DNA from: Cellvibrio sp. KY-GH-1
GTDB lineage: Bacteria; Pseudomonadota; Gammaproteobacteria; Pseudomonadales; Cellvibrionaceae
NCBI RefSeq assembly: GCF_008806975.1
Contig: NZ_CP031728.1
Coordinates: 1,426,001-1,490,000, forward strand
Length of the DNA stretch: 64,000 bases
Direction: 5' to 3'
Every line of letters begins with the position of its first letter. Position 1 is the first letter of the stretch. The translations under genes were made by a program, and so were the position numbers. Below, piece by piece: positions 1 through 8,472 of the stretch. The notes under the pieces were generated by a model, which was not told the origin of the DNA, did no database searches, and was given only the letters and a program-made list of their open reading frames with translations.

Positions 1-892
1 GGATAATACCCACCACAAACATAAAGATCAGACCGATGGAAAAGTTACGATCCCTAAAAATCGCCGGCTCAATGAATGGCTGCTTATAAGTAAAGATATG
101 ACTGATAAACCAATAGAAGCCCAACCCCATCAAAATACTTTCAATAACGATTTCCGAGCTGTTAAACCAGTTCTGGCTCTCGCCCCGGTCGAGCATCATT
201 TGCAGGGCGCCAATACCTAAACTGAGAAACGCAAAGCCCAGCAAATCGAAATGACGTTTGGTATTAATCGCTGTTTCTTTCACTGTCGCCATTACCCCTA
301 AAAACGCCAATACGCCAAGGGGAACGTTGATGTAAAACACCCAGCGCCAACTGTAATGCTCAGTCAACAGGCCACCCAGTGTCGGACCAAGGATAGGGCC
401 AAGTACTACGCCCATACCCCAAACCGCCATCGCCTGACTGTGTTTTTCTTTGGGGTAGGTATCCAGCAAAATCGATTGGGATAAAGGCACCAACGCCGCG
501 CCACAGATCCCTTGCAATAAGCGGAAAATCACCACTTGCGGCAGGTTTTGTGCCGCACCACAGAGCATGGAGGTGATGGTGAAGCCCGCGATAGACCAGA
601 GCATTAAACGCTTGCGACCAAAACGATCAGACAAAAAACCGGTGAGCGGCAGGAAAATCGCCGCCGCGACTATATAGGATGTCAACACCCAGGAAATCTG
701 ATCCTGGGTGGCCGACATACTGCCCTGCATATGGGGCAAAGCAACATTGGCGATAGTAGTATCCAGCGCCTGGATAATAGTCGCCAGCATTACTGACGCC
801 GTAATTAACCCTCGCTTGCCAGCCGACACGCTGGTTGGGGACACATTTGCTTCGGGAGCATTGGGTAAAGCATCACTCGCTACCTGGGCCAC
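1..892 (-). CDS. emrB: EmrB-type multidrug efflux MFS transporter (DHA2 family), 3' end cut by window
   Basis: Read on the minus strand from a GTG start at 892 (GGGAGAG lies about 7 bases upstream); the frame stays open to the window edge, so about 297 codons of a roughly 500-residue protein are present. The N-terminal part contains the DHA2 signature: a first helix with LDTTIANVALP, then SWVLTSYIVAAAIFLP and the loop motif LSDRFGRKR. These are typical of 14-helix proton antiporters of the EmrB/QacA family, which export hydrophobic drugs and, with an EmrA adaptor, pass them across the periplasm. The adaptor gene lies immediately upstream (36 bases between stop and start), preceded by a MarR repressor, the standard emrRAB arrangement. 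The substrate cannot be read from the sequence. Confidence 0.88.
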   Translation of the reverse strand, partial: MAQVASDALPNAPEANVSPTSVSAGKRGLITASVMLATIIQALDTTIANVALPHMQGSMSATQDQISWVLTSYIVAAAIFLPLTGFLSDRFGRKRLMLWSIAGFTITSMLCGAAQNLPQVVIFRLLQGICGAALVPLSQSILLDTYPKEKHSQAMAVWGMGVVLGPILGPTLGGLLTEHYSWRWVFYINVPLGVLAFLGVMATVKETAINTKRHFDLLGFAFLSLGIGALQMMLDRGESQNWFNSSEIVIESILMGLGFYWFISHIFTYKQPFIEPAIFRDRNFSIGLIFMFVVGII

Positions 893-928
893 AACAGCTC
901 TCCCATGCGAAAAATTCAACACAAAAAA

Positions 929-1960
929 TTAGATGGAAAATCCGAGCAATGAGCGTTTGTAGCCGGTATCGATTTCAATACCTGTACTCAGACCCGCTTG
1001 CAAACGTGGAGCAGCTTCGTTGGGCTTAATACTGATGCGAACCGGCACCCGCTGCGCGATCTTCACCCAGTTACCCGTGGCATTCTGCGCCGGGATTACC
1101 GAGAACTCGGCGCCGGTTGCCGGGCTGATACTTTGTACCTCTCCCTCCCAGACTACACCAGGATAAGTATCCACCTTTACGTTGACGCTTTGCCCGACAC
1201 GCACATGGGTTAAGTCAGTCTCAATGAAATTCGCTTCTACCCAGAGGTTATCGCTCGCTACCAGTGACATAACCGCACTACCCACTGCCAAAAACTCGCC
1301 TGCCTCTGGTGGTTTGGTAACTACGCCGTCTTTAGGCGCGGTGATTTGGGTGTATTCCAGATTCAACTGCGCCTGCTCTACTTCCGCTTTAGCCGCCAAA
1401 TAACTGGGATGTTGCTCGATAGGCAAACCTGCATCACCGCCAAGTGACTCAGCGATGCGTTTAAGATCCTGCTGAATAGTGACAACTTGTTGGTCATTAA
1501 TACGACGGGTGTGGCTCACTTCATCGTATGTTGCTTTTGCCACCAGTTTGCGCTCTGCCAGATTGGCCTGGCGTTGTTGTTCTTTTACGGCGTAATCGCG
1601 ATTGGCCATGGCCAGCTGCAACTCGGATTGCTTCTCGCGGTAACTCGCGTGTAGAGCTGCCAGAGTAGTACGTACCTCACCCAGCTTAGCGTTGGCCTTT
1701 GCCAAAGCAACGTCATAGGGTTTGCGATCCAACACCAATAACAGTTGACCCGCTTTGACATGTTCATTTTCCGCTACCAAACGCTGTTCCACCGCCCCGG
1801 CAACGCGCGGGCGAATATTGATGACATCGGCTTTGGTATAGGCGTTTTCCGTAGTTGCATAACGGCCGCCAGAAAGATATATCACCAACCCGACTAGCCC
1901 CAGCAACGCCGGTATGGCAACCAGTAACAAAAAGCGGCGCGACTTCAATGCTTCAGTCAT
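929..1960 (-). CDS. emrA: EmrA/HlyD-family membrane fusion protein of the efflux system
   Basis: 343 residues. One N-terminal membrane anchor (about residues 10-30, LLLVAIPALLGLVGLVIYLSGG) is followed by a biotinyl-lipoyl-like half (ATTENAYTKADVINIRPRVA), an alpha-helical hairpin rich in Gln, Ala and Lys (about 80-170), the second lipoyl half (ITAPKDGVVTK) and the beta-barrel region ending near 335. This is the normal architecture and length of EmrA-type periplasmic adaptors that link an inner-membrane MFS pump to a TolC-like outer-membrane channel. Its start overlaps the end of the MarR gene by 4 bases, so the genes are translationally coupled, and the EmrB pump follows. No TolC-like gene is visible in the window, so an outer-membrane partner would have to be encoded elsewhere. 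Confidence 0.92.
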   Translation of the reverse strand: MTEALKSRRFLLLVAIPALLGLVGLVIYLSGGRYATTENAYTKADVINIRPRVAGAVEQRLVAENEHVKAGQLLLVLDRKPYDVALAKANAKLGEVRTTLAALHASYREKQSELQLAMANRDYAVKEQQRQANLAERKLVAKATYDEVSHTRRINDQQVVTIQQDLKRIAESLGGDAGLPIEQHPSYLAAKAEVEQAQLNLEYTQITAPKDGVVTKPPEAGEFLAVGSAVMSLVASDNLWVEANFIETDLTHVRVGQSVNVKVDTYPGVVWEGEVQSISPATGAEFSVIPAQNATGNWVKIAQRVPVRISIKPNEAAPRLQAGLSTGIEIDTGYKRSLLGFSI

Positions 1961-2466
1961 TTTTCACTTACCTCAGATACCACTTTGGATTCAGAAATGT
2001 TCTTGCTTAATACCGTCAGGTTTTCACGTACCTGATTCAATCCGGAAAACAGAGCCTGTTGTTGTTCCGGGGTTAAACCCGCGAGCGCTTGTTGTTGGAA
2101 CTCGGCGGACGCTGCCGTAATCATCTTCAAGATTGGCGCAGCCGAAGGGGTTAAAAAAAGCTGGAAGGCGCGACGATCCTTGGGATCAGGGCGACGTTCA
2201 ATCCACCCGTTTTCGGCCAATTGATCCAACAAGCGCGCCAGGCTGATGGGTTGGATATCCATATAATCCGCCAGGTCCACCTGCCGAATACCCTGCCACC
2301 GACGAACCCCCAAGAGTGCCTTCGCTTGGGATAACGTAAGTTGGTATTGCTCGAAATAATGAGAGGCGATACGACGGGTTAAACGCACGTTATCGGCCAG
2401 CAAAAAACCCAGGCTTTCGCTTTCGGGAACCAGAGGGCCAATATCATCAAGGTCGTACAAACTCAT
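1957..2466 (-). CDS. MarR-family transcriptional regulator of the efflux operon
   Basis: 169 residues with the winged-helix MarR fold: helix SQAKALLGVRRWQGIRQVDLA, recognition region MDIQPISLARLLDQLAENG and wing WIERRPDPKDRRAF, which matches the DxRD-containing wing of the family. It is the first gene of an operon with emrA (ATGA overlap) and emrB, so it most likely represses this pump and is released by small aromatic or lipophilic ligands, as MarR and EmrR are. The start at 2466 has GAGGAT about 7 bases upstream. The divergent intergenic region towards the helicase gene is AT-rich around 2485-2510 (AATATATAATATACAT) and probably holds the operator and promoter; I could not define an exact palindrome. 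Confidence 0.88.
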   Translation of the reverse strand: MSLYDLDDIGPLVPESESLGFLLADNVRLTRRIASHYFEQYQLTLSQAKALLGVRRWQGIRQVDLADYMDIQPISLARLLDQLAENGWIERRPDPKDRRAFQLFLTPSAAPILKMITAASAEFQQQALAGLTPEQQQALFSGLNQVRENLTVLSKNISESKVVSEVSEK

Positions 2467-2660
2467 AAACCATCCTCATAACAAGTTAAATATATAATAT
2501 ACATAGCTTACTATTTTTCCAAAGATGGGTTTCGCCTTAGCGCGACATGAAAATCGTTTTTGGGTTATAAAGTGCTCAAAAGATCGCCAACGCTAACCCC
2601 AAAAGCGGTTTTAGTCGTTATACTGCGCGCCCTTTTTCAGCTGGACTGGTGGATACGCCC

Positions 2661-4013
2661 ATGAACTTTACCTCCCTTGGACTTGCGCCGGAATTGCTGC
2701 GCGCCCTTAAAGTCATCGGCTTTAAAACCCTTACCCCAGTGCAGGAGCAGGCCATCCCCGCCGCCCGCCGCGGCCTTGATCTGCTTACCACGGCCCAAAC
2801 CGGCACCGGCAAAACGGCGGCTTACAGCCTGCCAGTGCTGCAACAAATGCTGGAAAAACCCAAAGGGACTGAAGCAGGATTCGTCCGTGCACTCATCCTT
2901 GCCCCGACACGCGAGTTGGTGGAGCAAATCGCCAAAGCTCTGCAAGAGTTTGCGCAATTCACGCCGTTTAAAATTGCTGCTGTTTACGGTGGAGTAAAAG
3001 TCACCAGTCAGGGAGCCAAATTGCGTGCCGGCGTAGACATTCTGGTCGCGACTCCCGGCCGCCTGAAAGAACACATCGAACTGGAAAATGTGAATCTTGC
3101 CAAAGTGGAATTTGCCGTGCTCGACGAAGCCGACCGCATGCTGGATATGGGCTTTGTGGTGGATATGCACGCAATCCTCACCAGCATCACCCGCAAGCAC
3201 CAAACTCTGTTTTTCTCTGCAACCGGCTCGCCGCTGGTAACCAACCTCTCCAAGCAGGCGATGAATCGCCCTACCCTGATCACCGTTTCCAAACGCAACT
3301 CAGTGGCCGAAACCGTAGACCATGTGCTCTATCCCGTAGATAGCACCCGCAAATACGAGCTGTTTATCCATTTACTACACAGCCAAAACTGGTATCAGGT
3401 GATGGTATTCAGCAGTACGCGTGAAGCTGCAGAACAACTGATCCAGGCTTTGAAAAATGACAAGGTTGATGCAGCGGTTATTCACAGCGAGAAAACCCAG
3501 GGTTCACGCCGCCGCGCACTACAGGAATTTAAAGAAGGCAAACTGCAAGTGCTGGTTGCGACCGAAGTCGCCGCACGCGGATTGGATATTCAGGGGCTGG
3601 ATTTTGTAGTGAACCTGGACTTGCCGTTCTTTACCGAAGACTATGTACACCGCGTAGGCCGCACCGGTCGCGCCGGCAAAAAGGGCACTGCGATTTCACT
3701 CGTGACACCGGCGGAAGAACACAAAATCTCACTGATTGAAGATGTAATTGGCACCAAAATCAAACGTGAAAAAATCAAAGGCTTTGAGGTTACCGAGCAA
3801 GTCGTTAAGGTAGTTACCAAACCCAAAAGCGGCTTGCTTAAACTCGCTGCGAAACCGGCCAGTAAACCCAAATCGGGCAATCCTAAAAAATCTGCCTTTG
3901 CAAAACCAGCAAAAGGCAAGGCAGCTAGCGCTCGCCCGGCAGCCAGCAAACCGGCGCGCACCAGCTCCAAAACAACCCGCAGTGCAAAACCAACTGCGCC
4001 GAAAAAGCGCTAA
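2661..4013 (+). CDS. rhlE: DEAD-box ATP-dependent RNA helicase, RhlE-like
   Basis: About 450 residues. All core motifs are visible in order: Q motif (F..L.P..Q near residues 18-28), motif I AQTGTGKT, Ia APTREL, motif II DEAD, motif III SAT, and in the second RecA-like domain ARGLDIQGLDFV and HRVGRTGRAG. The C-terminus beyond about residue 375 is a Lys/Ala/Pro-rich basic tail typical of RhlE proteins and likely contacts RNA. The family remodels RNA duplexes in ribosome assembly and mRNA turnover in the cytoplasm. I chose the ATG at 2661 because the protein then begins MNFTSLGL, as RhlE homologues do; an in-frame GTG at 2649 would add four residues. It is transcribed alone, divergently from the marR operon, and ends at a bidirectional terminator. 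Confidence 0.9.
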   Translation: MNFTSLGLAPELLRALKVIGFKTLTPVQEQAIPAARRGLDLLTTAQTGTGKTAAYSLPVLQQMLEKPKGTEAGFVRALILAPTRELVEQIAKALQEFAQFTPFKIAAVYGGVKVTSQGAKLRAGVDILVATPGRLKEHIELENVNLAKVEFAVLDEADRMLDMGFVVDMHAILTSITRKHQTLFFSATGSPLVTNLSKQAMNRPTLITVSKRNSVAETVDHVLYPVDSTRKYELFIHLLHSQNWYQVMVFSSTREAAEQLIQALKNDKVDAAVIHSEKTQGSRRRALQEFKEGKLQVLVATEVAARGLDIQGLDFVVNLDLPFFTEDYVHRVGRTGRAGKKGTAISLVTPAEEHKISLIEDVIGTKIKREKIKGFEVTEQVVKVVTKPKSGLLKLAAKPASKPKSGNPKKSAFAKPAKGKAASARPAASKPARTSSKTTRSAKPTAPKKR

Positions 4014-4044
4014 TCGCTAAAATACGAAAAAACCTTCGGAAAAC

Positions 4045-4080
4045 AAAAAGGCCGTCTGCTTCCCAACAGCCGGCCTTTTT
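4045..4080. terminator. Bidirectional rho-independent terminator between rhlE and the DUF6172-like gene
   Basis: A 10-bp stem AAAAAGGCCG / CGGCCTTTTT flanks a 16-base interior that can pair further (CTG/CAG). T-runs lie on the 3' side on both strands, fitting its place between two convergent genes. Confidence 0.85.
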
Positions 4081-4100
4081 TATGAATCCTCAGCTGGGAA

Positions 4101-4427
4101 TTAATCCCCCAAATCCTCGTCGTTATCCAGGTCATCATCGTATGCACGCGGCTTGCGTGTCGCTGCACGGGCGAGAATCTCCACGTAAAAGCCTTCTCCA
4201 CCAGCAGCTTTAATTTTATCCATCAGGTCAATAATGACCGCCAGACGAACCTCTTCTGCCTCTGCTTCAGTAGCGCCAAAGCGACAATCAAACGCCCAAT
4301 AGTTGCTGCCCGCTGGCAAGGCTTTATTGCGCTCGCGCTTTACGTATTTGCGCACCTCGTGCTTGATGGCTTCGAACAAACGCTCGGGGTGTTTGCCTTC
4401 GATATTGAGTTTGAATGTCTTTTTCAT
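4101..4427 (-). CDS. Small cytoplasmic protein, DUF6172-like
   Basis: 108 residues. The sequence begins MKKTFKLNIEGKHPERL, has a basic central helix (KYVKRERNKALP), then a conserved-looking block YWAFDCRFG and ends in a strongly acidic tail (DDDLDNDEDLGD). I recognise the overall pattern as the DUF6172 family, short proteins of unknown role common in Gammaproteobacteria; the match is from memory and not a search. No signal peptide or membrane helix is present. The gene is alone on the minus strand, convergent with the helicase gene and divergent from miaB, so context gives no clue to function. Confidence 0.75.
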   Translation of the reverse strand: MKKTFKLNIEGKHPERLFEAIKHEVRKYVKRERNKALPAGSNYWAFDCRFGATEAEAEEVRLAVIIDLMDKIKAAGGEGFYVEILARAATRKPRAYDDDLDNDEDLGD

Positions 4428-4591
4428 GATCGCTCGATAGTAATAAGGGGTAAATCCGGGAGCGCATCTTACCGCAATGAACCCTTTTCGGGTGCAAACA
4501 AATGGTGATTCTGCGGCCCTAACCGCCTATAATGCGCGCCTTTATTTTTGCATGATTTTTAATCAAATCAGCGTTTACGCAGGTGTTGTCG

Positions 4592-5968
4592 ATGTCCGCC
4601 ACAGAAACCCCGACCAAAAAGCTCTATATCAAAACCCACGGCTGCCAGATGAATGAGTACGATTCATCGCGCATGCGTGACTTATTGGGCGAGTCCCACA
4701 ACATGGTGGCGACCGAAAACCCCGATGAAGCCGATGTTATTCTCATTAACACCTGCTCTATCCGCGAAAAAGCGCAGGAAAAACTCTTCCACGAATTGGG
4801 CCGCTGGAAACACCTCAAGAAAAAGAACCCGGAACTGGTTATCGGCGTTGGTGGTTGTGTCGCCAGCCAGGAAGGCGCTGCCATTGCCGAGCGTGCGCCT
4901 TTTGTGGATCTGATCTTTGGCCCGCAAACCCTGCACCGCTTGCCGGAAATGATGGAAACCAAAAAGAACAACGGCGTCGTTGTGGTGGATGTCAGCTTCC
5001 CGGAGATTGAGAAGTTCGACAAATTGCCCCAGCCAGATGCCGACGGCGTTAGCGCATTCGTCTCCATTATGGAAGGCTGCTCCAAGTACTGTACGTTTTG
5101 TGTAGTGCCCTATACCCGCGGCGAAGAAGTCAGCCGCCCGGTAGCCGATGTAATGGCCGAAATTATCCACCTCGCCAAACAAGGTGTGCGCGAAGTTAAC
5201 CTGCTCGGCCAAAACGTAAATGCCTATCGTGGTGAAGCTACTGACGGTACCGTTATCGATCTCGCCGAGTTAATAACCTATGTGGCGGCAGTAGATGGTA
5301 TTGACCGGATCCGTTTCACCACCTCGCACCCCGTGGAATTTACTGATTCATTGATCGACGTCTATAACCATGTACCTGAGCTGGTGAGCCACTTACACCT
5401 GCCAGTACAGAGCGGCTCGGATCGCATTTTGATGGCGATGAAGCGCGGTCACACGGTGTTGGAATACAAATCCAAACTGCGCCGCATTAAGAAAATCCGC
5501 CCCAACATCAGCTTCTCATCCGATTTTATTATCGGCTTCCCCGGTGAAACCGAGGCAGATTTTGAAGCGACCATGAAACTCATCCACGATATGGAATTCG
5601 ATACCTCTTTCAGCTTTGTGTACAGTCCGCGCCCTGGTACTCCTGCAGCCGACTTGCCCGATGAAACCCCCGAGGAATTGAAGAAACAGCGTTTGGCGAT
5701 TCTGCAAGACCGCATTATTCAGCAAGCCATGGCCATCAGCCGTCGCATGGTAGGCAACACCGAGCGTATTCTGGTCTCTGGCTACTCTAAAAAAGATCCT
5801 GGCCAATTGTGCGGCCGTACCGAGAATAATCGCGTAGTGAATTTCCGCTGTGACAACGCCGATTTGATTGGAAAGTTTGCGGATGTACTAATTGAAGAGG
5901 CCCTGCCAAACTCATTGCGGGGTACATTGTTGAGCTCGGAATTGGATAGCGACTGGATCAAACTTTAA
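4592..5968 (+). CDS. miaB: tRNA-2-methylthio-N6-dimethylallyladenosine synthase MiaB
   Basis: About 458 residues, the usual length for MiaB. The N-terminal UPF0004 domain carries cysteines in [18 protein letters not shown] and GVGGC that bind the auxiliary iron-sulfur cluster. The radical-SAM motif is CSKYCTFC (near residue 160), followed by [15 protein letters not shown] and [13 protein letters not shown]. The C-terminal TRAM domain (about 385-445) binds tRNA. The enzyme adds a methylthio group to i6A37 of tRNAs reading UNN codons, which improves codon-anticodon fidelity. The start is placed at ATG 4592; in-frame GTG and TTG codons lie 9 and 6 bases upstream. It is a single-gene unit closed by a hairpin shared with the convergent hybrid kinase gene. 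Confidence 0.96.
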   Translation: MSATETPTKKLYIKTHGCQMNEYDSSRMRDLLGESHNMVATENPDEADVILINTCSIREKAQEKLFHELGRWKHLKKKNPELVIGVGGCVASQEGAAIAERAPFVDLIFGPQTLHRLPEMMETKKNNGVVVVDVSFPEIEKFDKLPQPDADGVSAFVSIMEGCSKYCTFCVVPYTRGEEVSRPVADVMAEIIHLAKQGVREVNLLGQNVNAYRGEATDGTVIDLAELITYVAAVDGIDRIRFTTSHPVEFTDSLIDVYNHVPELVSHLHLPVQSGSDRILMAMKRGHTVLEYKSKLRRIKKIRPNISFSSDFIIGFPGETEADFEATMKLIHDMEFDTSFSFVYSPRPGTPAADLPDETPEELKKQRLAILQDRIIQQAMAISRRMVGNTERILVSGYSKKDPGQLCGRTENNRVVNFRCDNADLIGKFADVLIEEALPNSLRGTLLSSELDSDWIKL

Positions 5969-6001
5969 TTTCATCAGCGCATGCGTTGCGCCACCAACTG
6001 T

Positions 6002-6027
6002 AAAAGCCTGCACTGTTGCAGGCTTTT
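6002..6027. terminator. Bidirectional terminator between miaB and the hybrid kinase gene
   Basis: AAAAGCCTGCA-CTGT-TGCAGGCTTTT, an 11-bp perfect stem with a 4-base loop and T-runs on both strands. It ends at the last codon of the minus-strand kinase gene, so on that strand the stem lies just past the stop. Confidence 0.88.
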
Positions 6028-7959
6028 TTATTTCAAAAATTTTTCCAACTGAGCCAAGGAAACAGGTTTTAACAAAGCGCCACTAATTCCGGCATCCTCC
6101 GCGCGCTGCTTATCAATCTCCTCGCCACTAACCACGATAATTTGCGTCGCTGGTTGTAACGCACGAACTTGCTCCGCAAACGCATAGCCGCTCATATCGG
6201 GCAAGTTGACATCAACTAAAATAATATCCGGAACATAGTCTTTGGCTTTTCGCAAAGCTACTGCGGCACTGGTCGCCGTTATTACCTGCCACCCCAGCAG
6301 CCCGAGCAATGCGGACATCGCCTGCAATGCATCTGGATCATCTTCCACTACGAGTATTACTCGCCCTTGGGCTGCACCACTGTTTGCATCGGTGGGCACG
6401 AGGGGTAAGTAACGTGTAAGGCACTCATACAGGCGCGACTGATCAACGGGTTTACCAAGGTAAAATGAAAATCCCGATTCAAAGCACTTATCCATATCAC
6501 CCTTCATATGTGCCGCTGTCAATGCAATCAGCGGCTTTTCAAAACGGGCTTGGCGCAATCTTTTAGCTGCTTCGTGCCCACCCATCACCGGCATGTGAAT
6601 ATCCATCAACACCAGATCAAAGTGGCGATTCTGAGCCGCTTCAGCAGTAATTAACCGTATTGCATCGTCGCCATTAACGGCATACATCACTTCCAGACCA
6701 GTTAGCGCGACGAAATGTCCGATCAACAAACGAATATCGCGCAGATCATCTACAACGAGAACACGCCCACGTAATTGCGGCACAATGGTGGATTTTTCTC
6801 CAACCATGTCGAAATTCAACGTTAATAATGCAGAATCTGCCTGTGCAATATCGCCCGGATCTATCGAAAAACTAAATTCACTGCCTTTACCAACTTCGCT
6901 TCGAACGCGAATAGCTCCCCCTAATCGCGCAACCAGCATTTTACTAATAGTTAGCCCCAAACCTGTTCCTGCACGAGGGTGCGCATAGGTATCTTTGGAT
7001 TGCACAAAAGGTTCAAAAATTAATTCCATAATATCTTGGGCAATACCAATTCCAGAATCCTTCACCGTAAACAAAATTTGTTCTGTTCCGTCCTCCAGAA
7101 CGCGCTCTATACGTAAAACGACTTCTCCTTCTTCAGTAAACTTAATCGCGTTGCCAATCAAGTTCAACAAAATCTGCCGCAACCGCATTGGGTCAGTCAC
7201 GATCTCTATTGGTAATGGCTGGGTAGCTTCTATGCGCAGTTCTAAATTTTTATCAATAGCAGCGCCACGCATTAAAAAGTAGATATCGCACAAAAATGAC
7301 GACAAACAAATGGTTTGCAGCTCAAGTTCAAGTTTGCCCGCTTCAATTTTGGATAGGTCCAACACATCGTTCAACAAGCCCAACAAGTGCTTGCCGTTTC
7401 TATGCACAATATGTAAGTGTGCAAGGCTCTCTGTATCGATTATTTTATTAATTAACAATTCCGTAAACCCAAGAATAGCCGATAAGGGAGTTCGTAATTC
7501 ATGGCTAAGGTGGGCGAGAAATTCACTTTTCGAACGGTTTTCAGCTTCCGCTTTTAACCGCTCAACACGCTCGCGCTCTACTTCACTACGCGCTAATGCA
7601 TAACGGATCGCGCGGGCTAGTTGCTCAGCACTCAAATCAGCTTTAACCAGATAATCCACAGCACCAGCTTCCAGCGCCTGGATATCAACATCCTCCCGAT
7701 GAACGCTGGTTAATAAAATAATTGGCCCCGTAAAACCCGCATTTTGGGCCTGCCGTAACAAAGCAATACCGTCCTGAGCGCCTAATTTATAGTCCATTAA
7801 ACATAAATCATGACTGCTTTGACTCAGACGCGCCAAACCTTCATTAAACGAAGGTGCCCACTCCAACTGATATCCCTGATCAATTTCCCCCAACAACTCC
7901 TTAGTCAGCAAAAAATCGTCCTCATCATCATCTACGATTAGTAGTTTTACCGCGTGCAT
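6028..7959 (-). CDS. Soluble hybrid sensor histidine kinase with three receiver domains
   Basis: 643 residues with no signal peptide or membrane helix. Domains in order: receiver 1 (1-125, phospho-acceptor D56 in LCLMDYKLG), short coiled helix, HisKA (about 143-210, H153 in LSHELRTPL), HATPase_c (about 255-370, N box LLNLIGNAIKF, G boxes DSGIGIA and GTGLGL), receiver 2 (397-515, D453 in LMDIHMPVMGG) and receiver 3 (533-643, D583 in LVDVNLPDMSG). A receiver at the N-terminus in place of a sensor means the kinase is probably controlled by phosphoryl transfer from another kinase. It is the last gene of a five-gene signalling operon, 21 bases after the Rcp1-like receiver gene, and likely takes its input from the CHASE3 kinase two genes upstream. 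The output is unknown; no DNA-binding domain is attached. Confidence 0.92.
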   Translation of the reverse strand: MHAVKLLIVDDDEDDFLLTKELLGEIDQGYQLEWAPSFNEGLARLSQSSHDLCLMDYKLGAQDGIALLRQAQNAGFTGPIILLTSVHREDVDIQALEAGAVDYLVKADLSAEQLARAIRYALARSEVERERVERLKAEAENRSKSEFLAHLSHELRTPLSAILGFTELLINKIIDTESLAHLHIVHRNGKHLLGLLNDVLDLSKIEAGKLELELQTICLSSFLCDIYFLMRGAAIDKNLELRIEATQPLPIEIVTDPMRLRQILLNLIGNAIKFTEEGEVVLRIERVLEDGTEQILFTVKDSGIGIAQDIMELIFEPFVQSKDTYAHPRAGTGLGLTISKMLVARLGGAIRVRSEVGKGSEFSFSIDPGDIAQADSALLTLNFDMVGEKSTIVPQLRGRVLVVDDLRDIRLLIGHFVALTGLEVMYAVNGDDAIRLITAEAAQNRHFDLVLMDIHMPVMGGHEAAKRLRQARFEKPLIALTAAHMKGDMDKCFESGFSFYLGKPVDQSRLYECLTRYLPLVPTDANSGAAQGRVILVVEDDPDALQAMSALLGLLGWQVITATSAAVALRKAKDYVPDIILVDVNLPDMSGYAFAEQVRALQPATQIIVVSGEEIDKQRAEDAGISGALLKPVSLAQLEKFLK

Positions 7960-7980
7960 AACACCGTCTCCAGATAAAAT

Positions 7981-8424
7981 CTATGGCAATTCCACGAACT
8001 CCACCCAGTATCTGCCCAACGCCTTCATCAATTCGACCAATGCTTCAAACGTAACTGGTTTGGTAATATAGGAGGCAGCACCCAAATCATATCCCTTAAC
8101 CATATCCTCTTCCGCTTTAGACGTAGTCAAAATCACCACGGGAATGCGACGTAAACTTTTGTCAGCTTTAATTTTTGCCAGTGCTTCTCGCCCATCCATT
8201 TTCGGCATATTTAAATCTAATAAAATTAGTCCCGGCATGGGGTAGCGAGTGCGATCCGAATAACTTCCCTTACCATGTAGATAACTCAATAGCTGTACCC
8301 CATCTTCAACAAAATACAGTTCGTTTAAAACTCGACTCTCCAACATCGCTTCTTGCGCAAGAAGACGGTCATCCGTGTCATCTTCCGCCATCAAAATCAC
8401 CAATGTTTTTTTAGAAATATTCAT
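7981..8424 (-). CDS. Single-domain response regulator, Rcp1/CheY-like
   Basis: 147 residues forming one receiver domain: acidic pocket AEDDTDD (residues 13-19), phospho-acceptor D70 in LILLDLNMPKMDG, T in ILTTSK and K in ITKPVT. The long insertion before the acceptor (YLHGKGSYSDRTRYPMPG) is typical of Rcp1-type receivers that pair with phytochrome- or CHASE3-type histidine kinases, and such a kinase is the preceding gene. The start at 8424 is preferred over an upstream in-frame codon at 8466 because the receiver fold begins right after it. It has no output domain, so it probably shuttles phosphate to a partner or acts by protein contact. Confidence 0.92.
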   Translation of the reverse strand: MNISKKTLVILMAEDDTDDRLLAQEAMLESRVLNELYFVEDGVQLLSYLHGKGSYSDRTRYPMPGLILLDLNMPKMDGREALAKIKADKSLRRIPVVILTTSKAEEDMVKGYDLGAASYITKPVTFEALVELMKALGRYWVEFVELP

Positions 8425-8472
8425 AATTTGCCACCACTCATTCGCGCAACATATAGTTGACGCCACTTAACG

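Noticed and set aside
2637..3203. 188-residue antisense frame inside the helicase gene
   Set aside because: Shadow of rhlE; it has no family features and crosses the real gene throughout.
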